A program made the translations under genes and the position numbers. From NCBI GenBank assembly GCA_964358485.1, contig CAYHPY010000003.1, forward strand, positions 55,906 to 119,905: a DNA stretch of 64,000 nucleotides. The letters are read 5' to 3'. Positions 50,932 to 59,208 of this stretch are shown here, piece by piece. Every line of letters begins with the position of its first letter. The first letter of the stretch is position 1. Under the pieces are notes generated by a model. That model saw nothing but the letters and a program-made list of their open reading frames with translations. It searched no databases and had not been told where the DNA came from. Origin of the DNA: CAYHPY01 sp964358485 (GTDB lineage Bacteria > Elusimicrobiota > Elusimicrobia > UBA1565 > UBA9628).

Positions 50932-53361
50932 ATGAACTGGAAAATGGCTGGCCGCACGGCAATGGCGCTCGGTTTGGCGTTCGCGTTTCGCGGGCTCGTC
51001 CTGGGGGCGGAGGCCGCTCCGGCCCAGGGCCCCGTCTGCTCCGAACTGGAGTTCGGAGGGCGCGCGAGGAGCGTGGAGGGTTCCCGGGAGAAATTCCACG
51101 AGTACCGCGACGTGAGCATGTTTTTCAACGAGCTCCAACTGGGGGTCCAGCCCTCCGACAGTCCGTACTTCCTGGACGTCGACATCCGCAACGCCACCCG
51201 GAACGATCAATCCTACCGGGTCACGGGCGGCGCCTACGGGACCTTCCGGGCCATGGCGTCCTTTGACCGGCTCCCGCACAACTTCAACAAGGGCCCCTTC
51301 ATCCTGAGCGGGTTCGGGACCAGGAACCTCGGCATCGACGGCGGCATTCAGGGCGCCTTGCAGGCGAACGAGCAGACGCGGGTGGAGCGCGGCGGGGACC
51401 CCACCTCCGACGCCACCGGCGAGGACGCCTTCCAGCAGGCCGTCATCCGCAACCTCATCTCGACGGCGGGTCCCGAGACCTTCAAGCTGACGCGCGACCG
51501 CGCGGCCTTTTCCGCGGACCTCAACCTGGGTTCCGACGCCAAGACCTGGGTCAAGGTGACCGACGAGCGCCGCGAGGGCGCGCGCCTGATCGGCGCGGGC
51601 ACCTACGAGCGCAACGCCATCGGCGCGACCGCGCTGACCCACACCAAGGACCTGTTCTTCGTCTCGGGTCAGGAGCTGGCCGAGCCCATCGACTACCAGA
51701 CCACTTCGATCAACGCCGGGGTCGGGATGTACAAAAAGGCTTGGTCGGCCGACCTGGAGTATACCTTCACCGAGTTCAAGGACAATCTCGACGCGCTGAT
51801 CTGGGCCAATCCGTTCCGCAACACCGACGCGCCGGCCACCAGCGCGGCCGGGGCCTCCGCCGTGGCCGCCGACAACGGGTACGGCCGCGGGCGCTTCACC
51901 CGCGGCCGCATGGCCCTGCCGCCTTCCAATCAGTCGCATGAGGCGGCGGCCTCGGGCTCCGTCGAATTGCCCATGAACGGGCGCCTGACCGGCAGCGTCG
52001 GGATGGGCCTGACCACCCAGAACACCGCGCTGCTTTCTTACACGCTCAACTCCGGCTTGGCCGGGGTGGCGGGCGGCCCCACCAATATCACCGAAGTCGC
52101 CGCCCTGCCGACCGGGAATTTCCGCGGCGAGGTCCGGACCTTGAATCAGAGCTGGAAATTGACGATGAAGCCGGCCGACGGCCTCGGTCTCGGCCTGAAG
52201 TACCGCTACTACGATTACGACAACCGCTCCGATCAGATCGTCTTCCCGGGCTTCGCCGCGTTCGGCGAATCCTACTGGAGGACGTCGCGCAACGACCTGG
52301 GGGCCCCGGTCTCCAACCCGCGGCCATCCTACACTCGGCAGAGCTCCGAGCTCTCCGCCGACTACGAGTTGGTCAAGTCCCTGACCGTCAGCGGCGAGGG
52401 TTTTTGGGATCGTTGGGACTACCGCGACCTTCGCCTGGACGCCAACAATGAGTTGGGGGTCGGGACGGGCCTGGCCTGGCACCTGGGCCACGCGGCCAAG
52501 CTCCATGGGAGCTGGCGCTGGTCTCACCGCACGGCCAAGGACTATGTTTACGGGGCCCAGGCCGCCAATCCGGAGGCCATCGGCTTGGCCAATTACAACT
52601 GGGCCGACCGCATCCGCCACCGGGGAAACCTCCGCCTGGACGTGGCGGCCGCCGACGACCTCTCCTTGGGAGCGGGCGGGCAAATCCTAAACGACGCCTT
52701 CGGGGCCGGCGAACGCTTCGGCCTCAAGAGCCAGCAGACCGCCGGGGTGAACTTCGACGCGACCTACGAGCCGTCCGAGGCCCTGACGGTGTCCCTGGAC
52801 TACGGCCGCGAGCGCACCCGCAGCCGGATGCAAAACGCCGCCAAGGACAACGCCTTCAACTCGGCCAGCTCCATTGACGACACCCTCAACGGGGATAGCT
52901 TCAACCCGCTCAACTACTGGAACTCGACCATCACCGAAGACGTCGACACCGTCGGGCTGGAGGCGACCTTCCGGCCGGTGGAGAAGGTCGAACTCAACGG
53001 GGGTTATTCCCTGTCCTACAGCCGGATGCGCTTCGGGGTCACCAATCCCAACGCCGCGCAAGCCGTGGCCACTTTCGGCCGGGACGCCAAGCTGGAAAAC
53101 GGCATCGCCGAGGACTGGCCGGACGTGGTCAGCCGCACGGATGAGTTTCGGGCGGGCGGGTCCTATCAGCTGCTGGAGAACCTGCGCCTGGGGCTCAATT
53201 ACCTGTTCGAGAAATACCGGCTCAACGACTTCACCAACACCGGGGCTTACATCGCTCAGGCGTCGTCGACCGAGAACACCACGCGTTTCGTCTTCACGGG
53301 CGCCAACCAATTCAACTACACGGCGCACGTGGTCGGGACTTCGTTGAATTGGCGGTTCTAA
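50932..53361 (+). CDS. MtrB/PioB-type outer-membrane beta-barrel, copy 1
   Basis: 809 aa. Signal peptide (ends near VLGAEA), then long alternating beta-strand sequence with many aromatic girdle residues, and a terminal Phe (SLNWRF) as in outer-membrane barrels. N-terminal HEYRDVSMFFNELQLGV and the recurring YEFTFEK/YRYYDYDNR-like strands fit the MtrB/PioB family, whose 26-28-strand barrels sheath the decaheme cytochrome. Its place directly after the decaheme gene supports this. No MtrC-type surface cytochrome follows, so the conduit has only the A and B parts here. Shine-Dalgarno GGGAGGAA. Followed by a terminator. Confidence 0.88.
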   Translation: MNWKMAGRTAMALGLAFAFRGLVLGAEAAPAQGPVCSELEFGGRARSVEGSREKFHEYRDVSMFFNELQLGVQPSDSPYFLDVDIRNATRNDQSYRVTGGAYGTFRAMASFDRLPHNFNKGPFILSGFGTRNLGIDGGIQGALQANEQTRVERGGDPTSDATGEDAFQQAVIRNLISTAGPETFKLTRDRAAFSADLNLGSDAKTWVKVTDERREGARLIGAGTYERNAIGATALTHTKDLFFVSGQELAEPIDYQTTSINAGVGMYKKAWSADLEYTFTEFKDNLDALIWANPFRNTDAPATSAAGASAVAADNGYGRGRFTRGRMALPPSNQSHEAAASGSVELPMNGRLTGSVGMGLTTQNTALLSYTLNSGLAGVAGGPTNITEVAALPTGNFRGEVRTLNQSWKLTMKPADGLGLGLKYRYYDYDNRSDQIVFPGFAAFGESYWRTSRNDLGAPVSNPRPSYTRQSSELSADYELVKSLTVSGEGFWDRWDYRDLRLDANNELGVGTGLAWHLGHAAKLHGSWRWSHRTAKDYVYGAQAANPEAIGLANYNWADRIRHRGNLRLDVAAADDLSLGAGGQILNDAFGAGERFGLKSQQTAGVNFDATYEPSEALTVSLDYGRERTRSRMQNAAKDNAFNSASSIDDTLNGDSFNPLNYWNSTITEDVDTVGLEATFRPVEKVELNGGYSLSYSRMRFGVTNPNAAQAVATFGRDAKLENGIAEDWPDVVSRTDEFRAGGSYQLLENLRLGLNYLFEKYRLNDFTNTGAYIAQASSTENTTRFVFTGANQFNYTAHVVGTSLNWRF

Positions 53362-53389
53362 GACTCGAATAACGCCGCTGATTACGAAC

Positions 53390-53432
53390 GGGCGCCGTTC
53401 CCGGACGCACGGGGACGGCGCCCGCCTTTTCT
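53390..53432 (+). terminator. Rho-independent terminator after the first operon
   Basis: GGGCGCCGT-CCC (53390-53402) pairs with GGG-ACGGCGCCC (53411-53423), followed by GCCTTTTCT. Confidence 0.8.
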
Positions 53433-53512
53433 AAATGGGCGCGGGGCGTTCCAGGCTGGAAAACCAGCGCGTCCGCGAGCGCGCGTGGGTAGAGCATAGA
53501 AAAATATAACGT

Positions 53513-53555
53513 CCAAAATAACTTTTTTGTGTATCTAAGTCGGAAGTTATTTTGG
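53513..53555. repeat. 12-bp perfect inverted repeat overlapping the -24 element of hemA copy 2
   Basis: CCAAAATAACTT (53513-53524) and AAGTTATTTTGG (53544-53555), 19 bp apart. The right arm ends with the GG of the sigma-54 -24 box, so a protein bound here would compete with or position RNA polymerase. No such repeat precedes copy 1. Confidence 0.65.
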
Positions 53556-53567
53556 TAGAAATGTTGC
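53554..53567 (+). promoter_or_regulatory. Sigma-54 promoter of the second hemA-cytochrome operon
   Basis: TTGG (GG at 53554-53555), ten bases, TTGCA (GC at 53566-53567). Predicted start near 53579, 2 nt before the GTG at 53581, the same spacing as in copy 1. Confidence 0.75.
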
Positions 53568-53580
53568 AAGTATGCCAGGC

Positions 53581-54636
53581 GTGGAAAATTTAAACCTCGT
53601 GATGGTCGGGATCAACCATCTGACGGCCCCCGTGGCCCTGCGGGAAAAGACCGCCCTTTCCTCCTCGGACCTGCCCGGCGTGCTGGCCCAATTGCGCGCC
53701 CTCGGCCTGGAGGAAGTCGTCGTCCTGGCCACCTGCAGCCGGATGGAGATTTACGCCGGGGGTCGCAATCCCACGGCCTCCGGCGTTCTGCTGCGCGACT
53801 GGTTTTTGGCCCGGGGCGGAGAGGCCCTGGCGGGCTTTTTGATGGAAAAAAGCGGCCCCGACGCCCTGCGGCATCTCTTCCGGGTGGCCTCGGGCCTGGA
53901 CTCCTGGATCATCGGCGAGTCCGAGATTCTGGGCCAGGTCAAGCGCGCCTATCAGGCCGCCCTCGAAGCCAAAGCCACCGGGCGCCTGCTTAACCAGGTG
54001 TTCCAAAAAGCGCTAGCGGCGGGCAAGCATGTGCGCAGCCGGACCGGCATCCAGAACGGGATCCATTCCATCGGCGGGGCGGCGGCCCAGTTGGCCCGCA
54101 AGATTTTCTCCGGCCGCGATCCGGGCGGGGTCGTGGTTTTCGGCTCCGGGGAGGCCGCCGAGTCGGTGGTGCGCCATCTGGCCGCCAAGAACTTCCCCAA
54201 GATTTGGGTCGCCAGCCGCTCCCTGGAGCGGGCCGCGGCCGTGGCGGGACCTTTGGGAGCCGAGCCGCTCCTGGTGGCCGACGGCTTGGCCAAGATCGCC
54301 GAGGCCGAGGTGGCGGTCTTCTCCACGGCCTGCGAGCATCCTCTTTTGGAACGGCAAGCCCTGGCCAAGCTCATCGGCGGGCGTCAGCGGCCGCTGTTCA
54401 TCGTGGATCTGGGCCTGCCGCGCAACGTGGATTCCGACTGCGCGGAAGTTTCCGGGGCCTACCTTTACGATCTGGATGATCTCAAGCGCATCGTGCGCGA
54501 GAACATGGACTCCAAGGCCCCCGAGAAGGAGCGCGCCGAGGCTTTGTGCGTGCTGGCGGCCGCCGATTGCCTTTCCGAGCTGGAGAAGTCCGAGGCGGCC
54601 CGCAACGGGGCGCTCGCGGGGAGGTTCCCGTCTTGA
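53581..54636 (+). CDS. hemA: Glutamyl-tRNA reductase without dimerisation domain, copy 2
   Basis: 351 aa from the GTG at 53581. An ATG at 53572 is in frame but precedes the predicted transcription start, and alignment with copy 1 favours GTG. It is nearly identical to copy 1 in protein and DNA over about 320 codons, so this is a recent tandem duplication under constraint: most base differences are silent. Catalytic Cys (LATCSRMEIY) and NADPH motif are intact. It also lacks the C-terminal dimerisation domain, ending KSEAARNGALAGRFPS. The stop overlaps the TTG start of the monoheme cytochrome gene. Confidence 0.9.
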   Translation: MENLNLVMVGINHLTAPVALREKTALSSSDLPGVLAQLRALGLEEVVVLATCSRMEIYAGGRNPTASGVLLRDWFLARGGEALAGFLMEKSGPDALRHLFRVASGLDSWIIGESEILGQVKRAYQAALEAKATGRLLNQVFQKALAAGKHVRSRTGIQNGIHSIGGAAAQLARKIFSGRDPGGVVVFGSGEAAESVVRHLAAKNFPKIWVASRSLERAAAVAGPLGAEPLLVADGLAKIAEAEVAVFSTACEHPLLERQALAKLIGGRQRPLFIVDLGLPRNVDSDCAEVSGAYLYDLDDLKRIVRENMDSKAPEKERAEALCVLAAADCLSELEKSEAARNGALAGRFPS

Positions 54637-55136
54637 AAACTTTCCGCTGGTGCCTGGTCGTCCTTCTGGCCGGGGGGGCCTGGGCCGCGGAGAAATTCAC
54701 GCCGGAGCAATTGGCGGCGCGATACTATTTCGATCTGGGGCCCGCGGCGATCGACGTTTCCTCCTACCCTGCGGAACACAAGAAGGCATACGAGTCCTTC
54801 GCCCATGAGTGCGCGGACTGCCATACCCTGGCCCGGCCGATCAACGCCCCCTTTGTCGAGCGCAAGGATTGGAGCCGGTACGTCACGCGCATGCACCTGC
54901 GCCATCGCCTCAAGTCCGGGTCCGGCTTCTCCAAGGCCGAGGGAAAGGCGATCGTTGACTTCCTGGCTTATGATTCAAAAATCCGGAAAATTCAAGGGAA
55001 GGCTAATTTCGAAGCCGAAGGCGAGAAACTGAAGGTTTTGTTCGAGGACGTGAAAAAAGAAAAGCTCAAGCTGATTGAGGCCGACAATCAGAAAAAAGCC
55101 AAGACCCGGGAGCAGGCGCCGGCGCCCGGCCAGTAA
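54633..55136 (+). CDS. Small monoheme c-type cytochrome
   Basis: 167 aa from the TTG at 54633, which overlaps the hemA stop (TTGA) and has GGGGAGG 8 nt upstream. Signal peptide (RWCLVVLLAGGAWAAE) and one heme site, CADCH, near residue 60. A helical stretch RYVTRMHLRHRL follows, and then a Lys-rich coiled-coil-like tail (residues about 120-160). A periplasmic electron shuttle between the Rieske/cytochrome b complex and the decaheme conduit is a reasonable guess. No counterpart remains in the first operon. Confidence 0.78.
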   Translation: MKTFRWCLVVLLAGGAWAAEKFTPEQLAARYYFDLGPAAIDVSSYPAEHKKAYESFAHECADCHTLARPINAPFVERKDWSRYVTRMHLRHRLKSGSGFSKAEGKAIVDFLAYDSKIRKIQGKANFEAEGEKLKVLFEDVKKEKLKLIEADNQKKAKTREQAPAPGQ

Positions 55137-55157
55137 ACAAAGAATGAGGAAATTCCA

Positions 55158-55568
55158 ATGAAACGAATTCGGAAGCAGAACATTTTGTGGCTGGCCGCGG
55201 CGGTGGCTCTCGGCGGCGGCGGCGTGGCCGCGGCCAAGATATACACCGCCCGAAACGCCCAGTGCGAGACCCCGGCGGCTGGGCATACCAAGGAATGCGA
55301 TCATCACGCCGCCGAAGAAACCGCGGGCCATTCCCACGGCGAGCCCGGGACGGAGCTTCCGCCCGGGCACCCCGCCGTCTCCAAGGGGGAAAGGATTTCC
55401 GCTCCGCCGCTCGACGAGAAGCAACTGGCCAAAGGCAAGGCCTCCGATTGTCCGTACATGTCCCAAGCCGGAAACGACGCTCCCGCCCAGCCGCAGAAAA
55501 AAGACGCGATTTCAGACCTCAAGGACTTCGTCCTTGAGCGATCCAACGAAGGAGGAAAAGCCCGATGA
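55158..55568 (+). CDS. Exported His/Cys-rich small protein of unknown function
   Basis: 136 aa. N-terminal signal or anchor (ILWLAAAVALGGGGVAAA). The mature part is disordered-looking, rich in His, Glu and Gly (ECDHHAAEETAGHSHGEPG) and contains three or more Cys, including SDCPYMSQ with a Cys-Pro heme-regulatory-like dipeptide. No CxxCH. It could bind metal or heme on its way to the cytochromes. Shine-Dalgarno TGAGGAAATT. Overlaps the decaheme gene by 4 nt. The last ~50 bp of this gene are duplicated at the end of hemA copy 1. Confidence 0.65.
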   Translation: MKRIRKQNILWLAAAVALGGGGVAAAKIYTARNAQCETPAAGHTKECDHHAAEETAGHSHGEPGTELPPGHPAVSKGERISAPPLDEKQLAKGKASDCPYMSQAGNDAPAQPQKKDAISDLKDFVLERSNEGGKAR

Positions 55569-56491
55569 AACCCCCCCGAAGTCCCTTGTTCCCGGCCCTC
55601 GCTTTGGCCGCGGCGTTTGTCCTGGTCGCTCGCGCCCAGGAGACGCCTAAGATCGAGGCTTCGAGCGCCAAGGCTGAGTTCGTCGGCGCCGAGACCTGCA
55701 TGGGCTGTCACGCGGACAAGGAAAAGTTCAAGGAGAACATCCACGCCAAGGCTTTTCCCAAGGCCAAAGGGGTGGAATTCACCCAATCCTGCGAAACCTG
55801 CCACGGGCCGGGGTCGCTTCACGCGGGCGCCGGGGGGGACAAGAGCAATCAGGACTTTTTCACCATCAGAAATCCCAAGCGGCAGACGGCCTACGAGCTT
55901 TCCAAGACCTGCTTGGAATGCCACCGGGGCGGCAACCGCGTCAACTGGGACTCGAGCGCGCACAGCTCCCGGGACGTGTCCTGCGCCTCCTGCCACAGCG
56001 TGCACTCCGCCAAGAGCGAGCACGAAAAGGGGTTGATGGTCCAGAAGTCGGAGATGGAAACCTGCTTCAAGTGCCACAACACCAAAAAGGCCCAGTTCCA
56101 GCGCTCCTCCCACATGCCCCTGCATGAGGGCAAGATGACCTGCTCGGACTGCCACAACCCGCACGGAGGCAAGGGGCCGACCCTCCTCAAACAGCTCACG
56201 GTCAACGACAACTGTTTGAGCTGCCACGCGGAAAAGAAGGGGCCGTTTCTCTGGGAACACGCTCCGGTCCGCGAGAACTGCCTCAACTGCCACACGGCCC
56301 ACGGCTCCCAGCACGACCGCCTGCTCAAGGCCAAGCGGCCGCGGCTGTGCAACGAGTGCCACAACGAGGCCAACCATCCGACGACGGGCCTTCACCCGGA
56401 CAGCATCCGCCTGGCGGGACGCGCCTGCACCGAGTGCCATCCGCAGATTCACGGTTCGAACCACCCCTCCGGGGTCCGGTTCCAGAGGTAA
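55565..56491 (+). CDS. Decaheme c-type cytochrome, MtrA/DmsE type, copy 2
   Basis: 308 aa. Signal peptide nearly the same as in copy 1 (MKPPRSP start) and ten CxxCH sites: CMGCH, CETCH, CLECH, CASCH, CFKCH, CSDCH, CLSCH, CLNCH, CNECH, CTECH. The N-terminal ~80 residues are almost identical to copy 1; the middle has diverged. Same predicted role as a periplasmic partner of the adjacent barrel. Shine-Dalgarno AAGGAGGAA. Ten nt before mtrB copy 2. Confidence 0.93.
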   Translation: MKPPRSPLFPALALAAAFVLVARAQETPKIEASSAKAEFVGAETCMGCHADKEKFKENIHAKAFPKAKGVEFTQSCETCHGPGSLHAGAGGDKSNQDFFTIRNPKRQTAYELSKTCLECHRGGNRVNWDSSAHSSRDVSCASCHSVHSAKSEHEKGLMVQKSEMETCFKCHNTKKAQFQRSSHMPLHEGKMTCSDCHNPHGGKGPTLLKQLTVNDNCLSCHAEKKGPFLWEHAPVRENCLNCHTAHGSQHDRLLKAKRPRLCNECHNEANHPTTGLHPDSIRLAGRACTECHPQIHGSNHPSGVRFQR

Positions 56492-56500
56492 GGGGGGTTT

Positions 56501-58702
56501 ATGAAAAAACTTAAACTGCTGATCGCGGCGGGACTTCTGGGACTGGTGGGCGCGGCCAAGGCCGGCGACTACCAGGTGGGGCTCGACTTCTACGGACAAT
56601 TCGTCCGCGGGTCCGACGACTCCTCGAAATTCAGCGAGTACCGCTCGGTGCCCCGGGGGGTCTACGTGGACCGCCTGTGCGTCGAGACCAAGGAGGGCGA
56701 CTACTTCTTCCACCTGGAAGCCTTGAAGCCGGGCTTAAGCGACCAGCGCTTCACCGTGGAGGGCGGCCAGTACGGGGTGCACAAGGTCGAACTGCTCTAC
56801 GACCAGACGCCCCACAACCTGTCCAACACCGCGCAGAGCCTGTTCAAAAACGAGGGCGGCGGTTTGTATACGCTTCCCGACAACGTCCAATCCACCCTGC
56901 AGGCGGCGGCCAACCTTACGACCGTCGCCCCCGCCGTCTTCTTCGGTTCGCCCTATGTGCCGTTGCGGGTGGACCGGACCAAGGGGGGGGTGAGCTATTC
57001 CTACAACCCCACCGGGAAATGGCGAACGAGCTTGGGCTACAACGTCGAGCGCCGCGAGGGCTCCAAGGCCTTCGGCATGAGCTTGGGGCACGGACAGCTG
57101 GTCGAGGTGCTGGAGCCCGTGAGCTACCAGACCCACAACGCCAACGTCCAGGCCGAGTACGTCACCGAGGAGATGGGCGTGTCCTTGGGCTACGACTTCT
57201 CGCTATTTAGAAACGACATCAAGGCCCTCACCGTGGACAACCCCTTCCGGGTCGCCGACGCGGCCTTGAGCGGCGCCGGCGCTTCGGCCCCCAGCACCAT
57301 GCGGGCGGCCCTGGCCCCGGAGAACGAGGGGCATATGGGAAGCTTGGGCTTCAACTACAAGACCTCGGCCAACAGCCGGCTGACCACGGCCCTGAGCTAC
57401 GGGATTCAAAAGCAGGACGATCCCTTCCTCCCGCTGACCAGCAACCAGAAAATTCTGGCCCTGGCGGGCCTGGAGAAACTCCCCGACGACAGCCTGGAGG
57501 GAGAGGTCCGGACCTTGAACGCCCAGGCCACCTGGAATTTCCGGCCTTTGGACAACCTGGTCCTCAACATCAAAGGCCGCCACCATGACACCGACAACCG
57601 CACCAAGCGGCTAACGTTCCTGCGCCAAGTTCCGTACGACGGCTCGATCTCCCCGACCGTGCCGACGGCCTTCACCAACCCGACCCGGACCCGCCGCAGC
57701 CTGGCGGTGGATTACCTCAAGACGAATATGGGCGGCGACGTGACCTATACCATCGTCAAGCCCTTGAGCGTGAAGCTCGCCTATGATCACGAGATCACCA
57801 AGCGCCGCTTCCGCGAGGCGGGCAAGGTCAAGGAGGACACCTACACGGCCTCGATCAACGCCGGGCCGATCGCGGGGTTCACCCTGCGGCCCAGCGTCCT
57901 GTTCGCGGAGCGCCATCCCAAGGGGTATCACGCCGAGCAGGTGGCGCATGAGACCTATCCCCTGGGAGAAGGCACGGCTCTGGGGCAGATCGAGGACCTG
58001 CGCAAAACCGACGAGGCGGGCCGCCGCCGCAAGCGGGCCACCGTGCGCGCCCAGTGGGAGGGCATCGACAGTCTCTCCATGGGAATCGATTACGGCCACA
58101 CCCGGGACGATCATCATTCCGAGTACGGCGTGACCGACCAGAACTCGACCTACGCCTCCTTCGACGTCAACTTCCATCCCACGGAGCGGGTCACGTTCTT
58201 CGCCGACTACACCTGGGAAGAAATGGTGTCCAATTCGCGTAGTCGGTACCGGGCCACGGGCTATGATGATGCCGCCCAGGACTGGAAGACCAAGCTCAAG
58301 GATACGATCAACACCATCAACGTGGGTGGAGACTTCGGCCTGGTGCCCGACAAGCTTGACTTCGACGCGGCCTATACCATGGCCTTCGCCAAGGGCTTGC
58401 AGGAGTCCCTCAACGTCAACCCGCCGCAGGGCTCCGGGTCCCAGGTCAACTCCGCGCTCGTGTGGGACCTGCCGGCCACGCATACCCGCCAGCACCGCCT
58501 CAACACCGCCCTGCGCTACCGCCTGGCCAAGAACGTCAAGGCGCGGTTGGGCTACGCCTACGAGCGCTACAGCGAGGTGGACTGGTCCCAGGACAGCCTG
58601 GACGTCTACCAGAGCCAGTGGAACAGTTCGGTGTTCTTGGGCGCGTCCCAGCCGGGCTATAATGCCCACATGGCGACGCTCGGATTGTCGTATAATTTCT
58701 AG
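56501..58702 (+). CDS. MtrB/PioB-type outer-membrane beta-barrel, copy 2
   Basis: 733 aa. Signal peptide (AAGLLGLVGAAKAGD), beta-strand-rich, ends in Phe (LGLSYNF). N-terminal SEYRSVPRGVYVDRL and YDQTPHNLSNTAQSLF align in position with HEYRDVSMFF and FDRLPHNFNKGPF of copy 1, but overall the two barrels are well diverged, unlike their hemA genes. Predicted sheath for decaheme copy 2. Followed after 2 nt by the Rieske gene, so the electron-input and electron-export parts share one transcript. Confidence 0.87.
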   Translation: MKKLKLLIAAGLLGLVGAAKAGDYQVGLDFYGQFVRGSDDSSKFSEYRSVPRGVYVDRLCVETKEGDYFFHLEALKPGLSDQRFTVEGGQYGVHKVELLYDQTPHNLSNTAQSLFKNEGGGLYTLPDNVQSTLQAAANLTTVAPAVFFGSPYVPLRVDRTKGGVSYSYNPTGKWRTSLGYNVERREGSKAFGMSLGHGQLVEVLEPVSYQTHNANVQAEYVTEEMGVSLGYDFSLFRNDIKALTVDNPFRVADAALSGAGASAPSTMRAALAPENEGHMGSLGFNYKTSANSRLTTALSYGIQKQDDPFLPLTSNQKILALAGLEKLPDDSLEGEVRTLNAQATWNFRPLDNLVLNIKGRHHDTDNRTKRLTFLRQVPYDGSISPTVPTAFTNPTRTRRSLAVDYLKTNMGGDVTYTIVKPLSVKLAYDHEITKRRFREAGKVKEDTYTASINAGPIAGFTLRPSVLFAERHPKGYHAEQVAHETYPLGEGTALGQIEDLRKTDEAGRRRKRATVRAQWEGIDSLSMGIDYGHTRDDHHSEYGVTDQNSTYASFDVNFHPTERVTFFADYTWEEMVSNSRSRYRATGYDDAAQDWKTKLKDTINTINVGGDFGLVPDKLDFDAAYTMAFAKGLQESLNVNPPQGSGSQVNSALVWDLPATHTRQHRLNTALRYRLAKNVKARLGYAYERYSEVDWSQDSLDVYQSQWNSSVFLGASQPGYNAHMATLGLSYNF

Positions 58703-58704
58703 GA

Positions 58705-59208
58705 GTGAACGCAGACCTTAAAGAAACGGACTTATCCGAAGCAAGGCTGACACGGGCCATCGCCGCTCTCGCGGGGATGGTCTCCGTGTTTTTAGGGACG
58801 GTCGGGGCGGGCTACTTCCTCTCCCCGGTCTTCCAGAAAAAAGAAGAAGGCTGGGTGGATTTGGGCCGGGCCGACGCCTTCCCGGTCAAAAAACCCGTCC
58901 AGGTGGAGTTCGTCGAGCGCCAACGGGACTCCTGGGTCGTAACCGAGAAGCGCTCCTCGGCCTGGGTGGTGGCCGAAGACGGCAAGCACGCCACGGTTTT
59001 CGACCCGCGGTGCCCCCACCTGGGATGCCCCTACCGCTGGGACGTCAAATCCGAGAAATTCCTCTGCCCGTGCCACACCGCCGCCTTCGCCCTGAGCGGG
59101 GCGGTTCTGGGGGGGCCGCCCCCCCGGCCCTTGGATCAATATGAAACCAAGGTGGAATCCGGCCAACTGCTGATCCGCCCGCAGGCGGCCGAAGGGCACG
59201 GGAAATAA
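58705..59208 (+). CDS. Rieske iron-sulfur protein
   Basis: 167 aa, start GTG with TAGGA overlapping. One N-terminal membrane anchor (IAALAGMVSVFLGTVGAGYFL). The C-terminal Rieske domain has CPHLGCPYRW and CPCHTAAF, which hold the Cys-His pairs of the 2Fe-2S cluster. It receives electrons from quinol in the cytochrome b complex encoded next. The stop overlaps the next ATG by one base. Confidence 0.93.
   Translation: MNADLKETDLSEARLTRAIAALAGMVSVFLGTVGAGYFLSPVFQKKEEGWVDLGRADAFPVKKPVQVEFVERQRDSWVVTEKRSSAWVVAEDGKHATVFDPRCPHLGCPYRWDVKSEKFLCPCHTAAFALSGAVLGGPPPRPLDQYETKVESGQLLIRPQAAEGHGK

Noticed and set aside
56454..56470. GGTTCGAACC as a tRNA T-arm
   Set aside because: It encodes Gly-Ser-Asn near the end of the decaheme cytochrome; no tRNA fold.
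58650..58700. TATAAT boxes near the end of mtrB copy 2 as an internal promoter for the Rieske gene
   Set aside because: Both are Tyr-Asn codons (TAT AAT) in the barrel strands, with no -35; coincidence is the simpler explanation.
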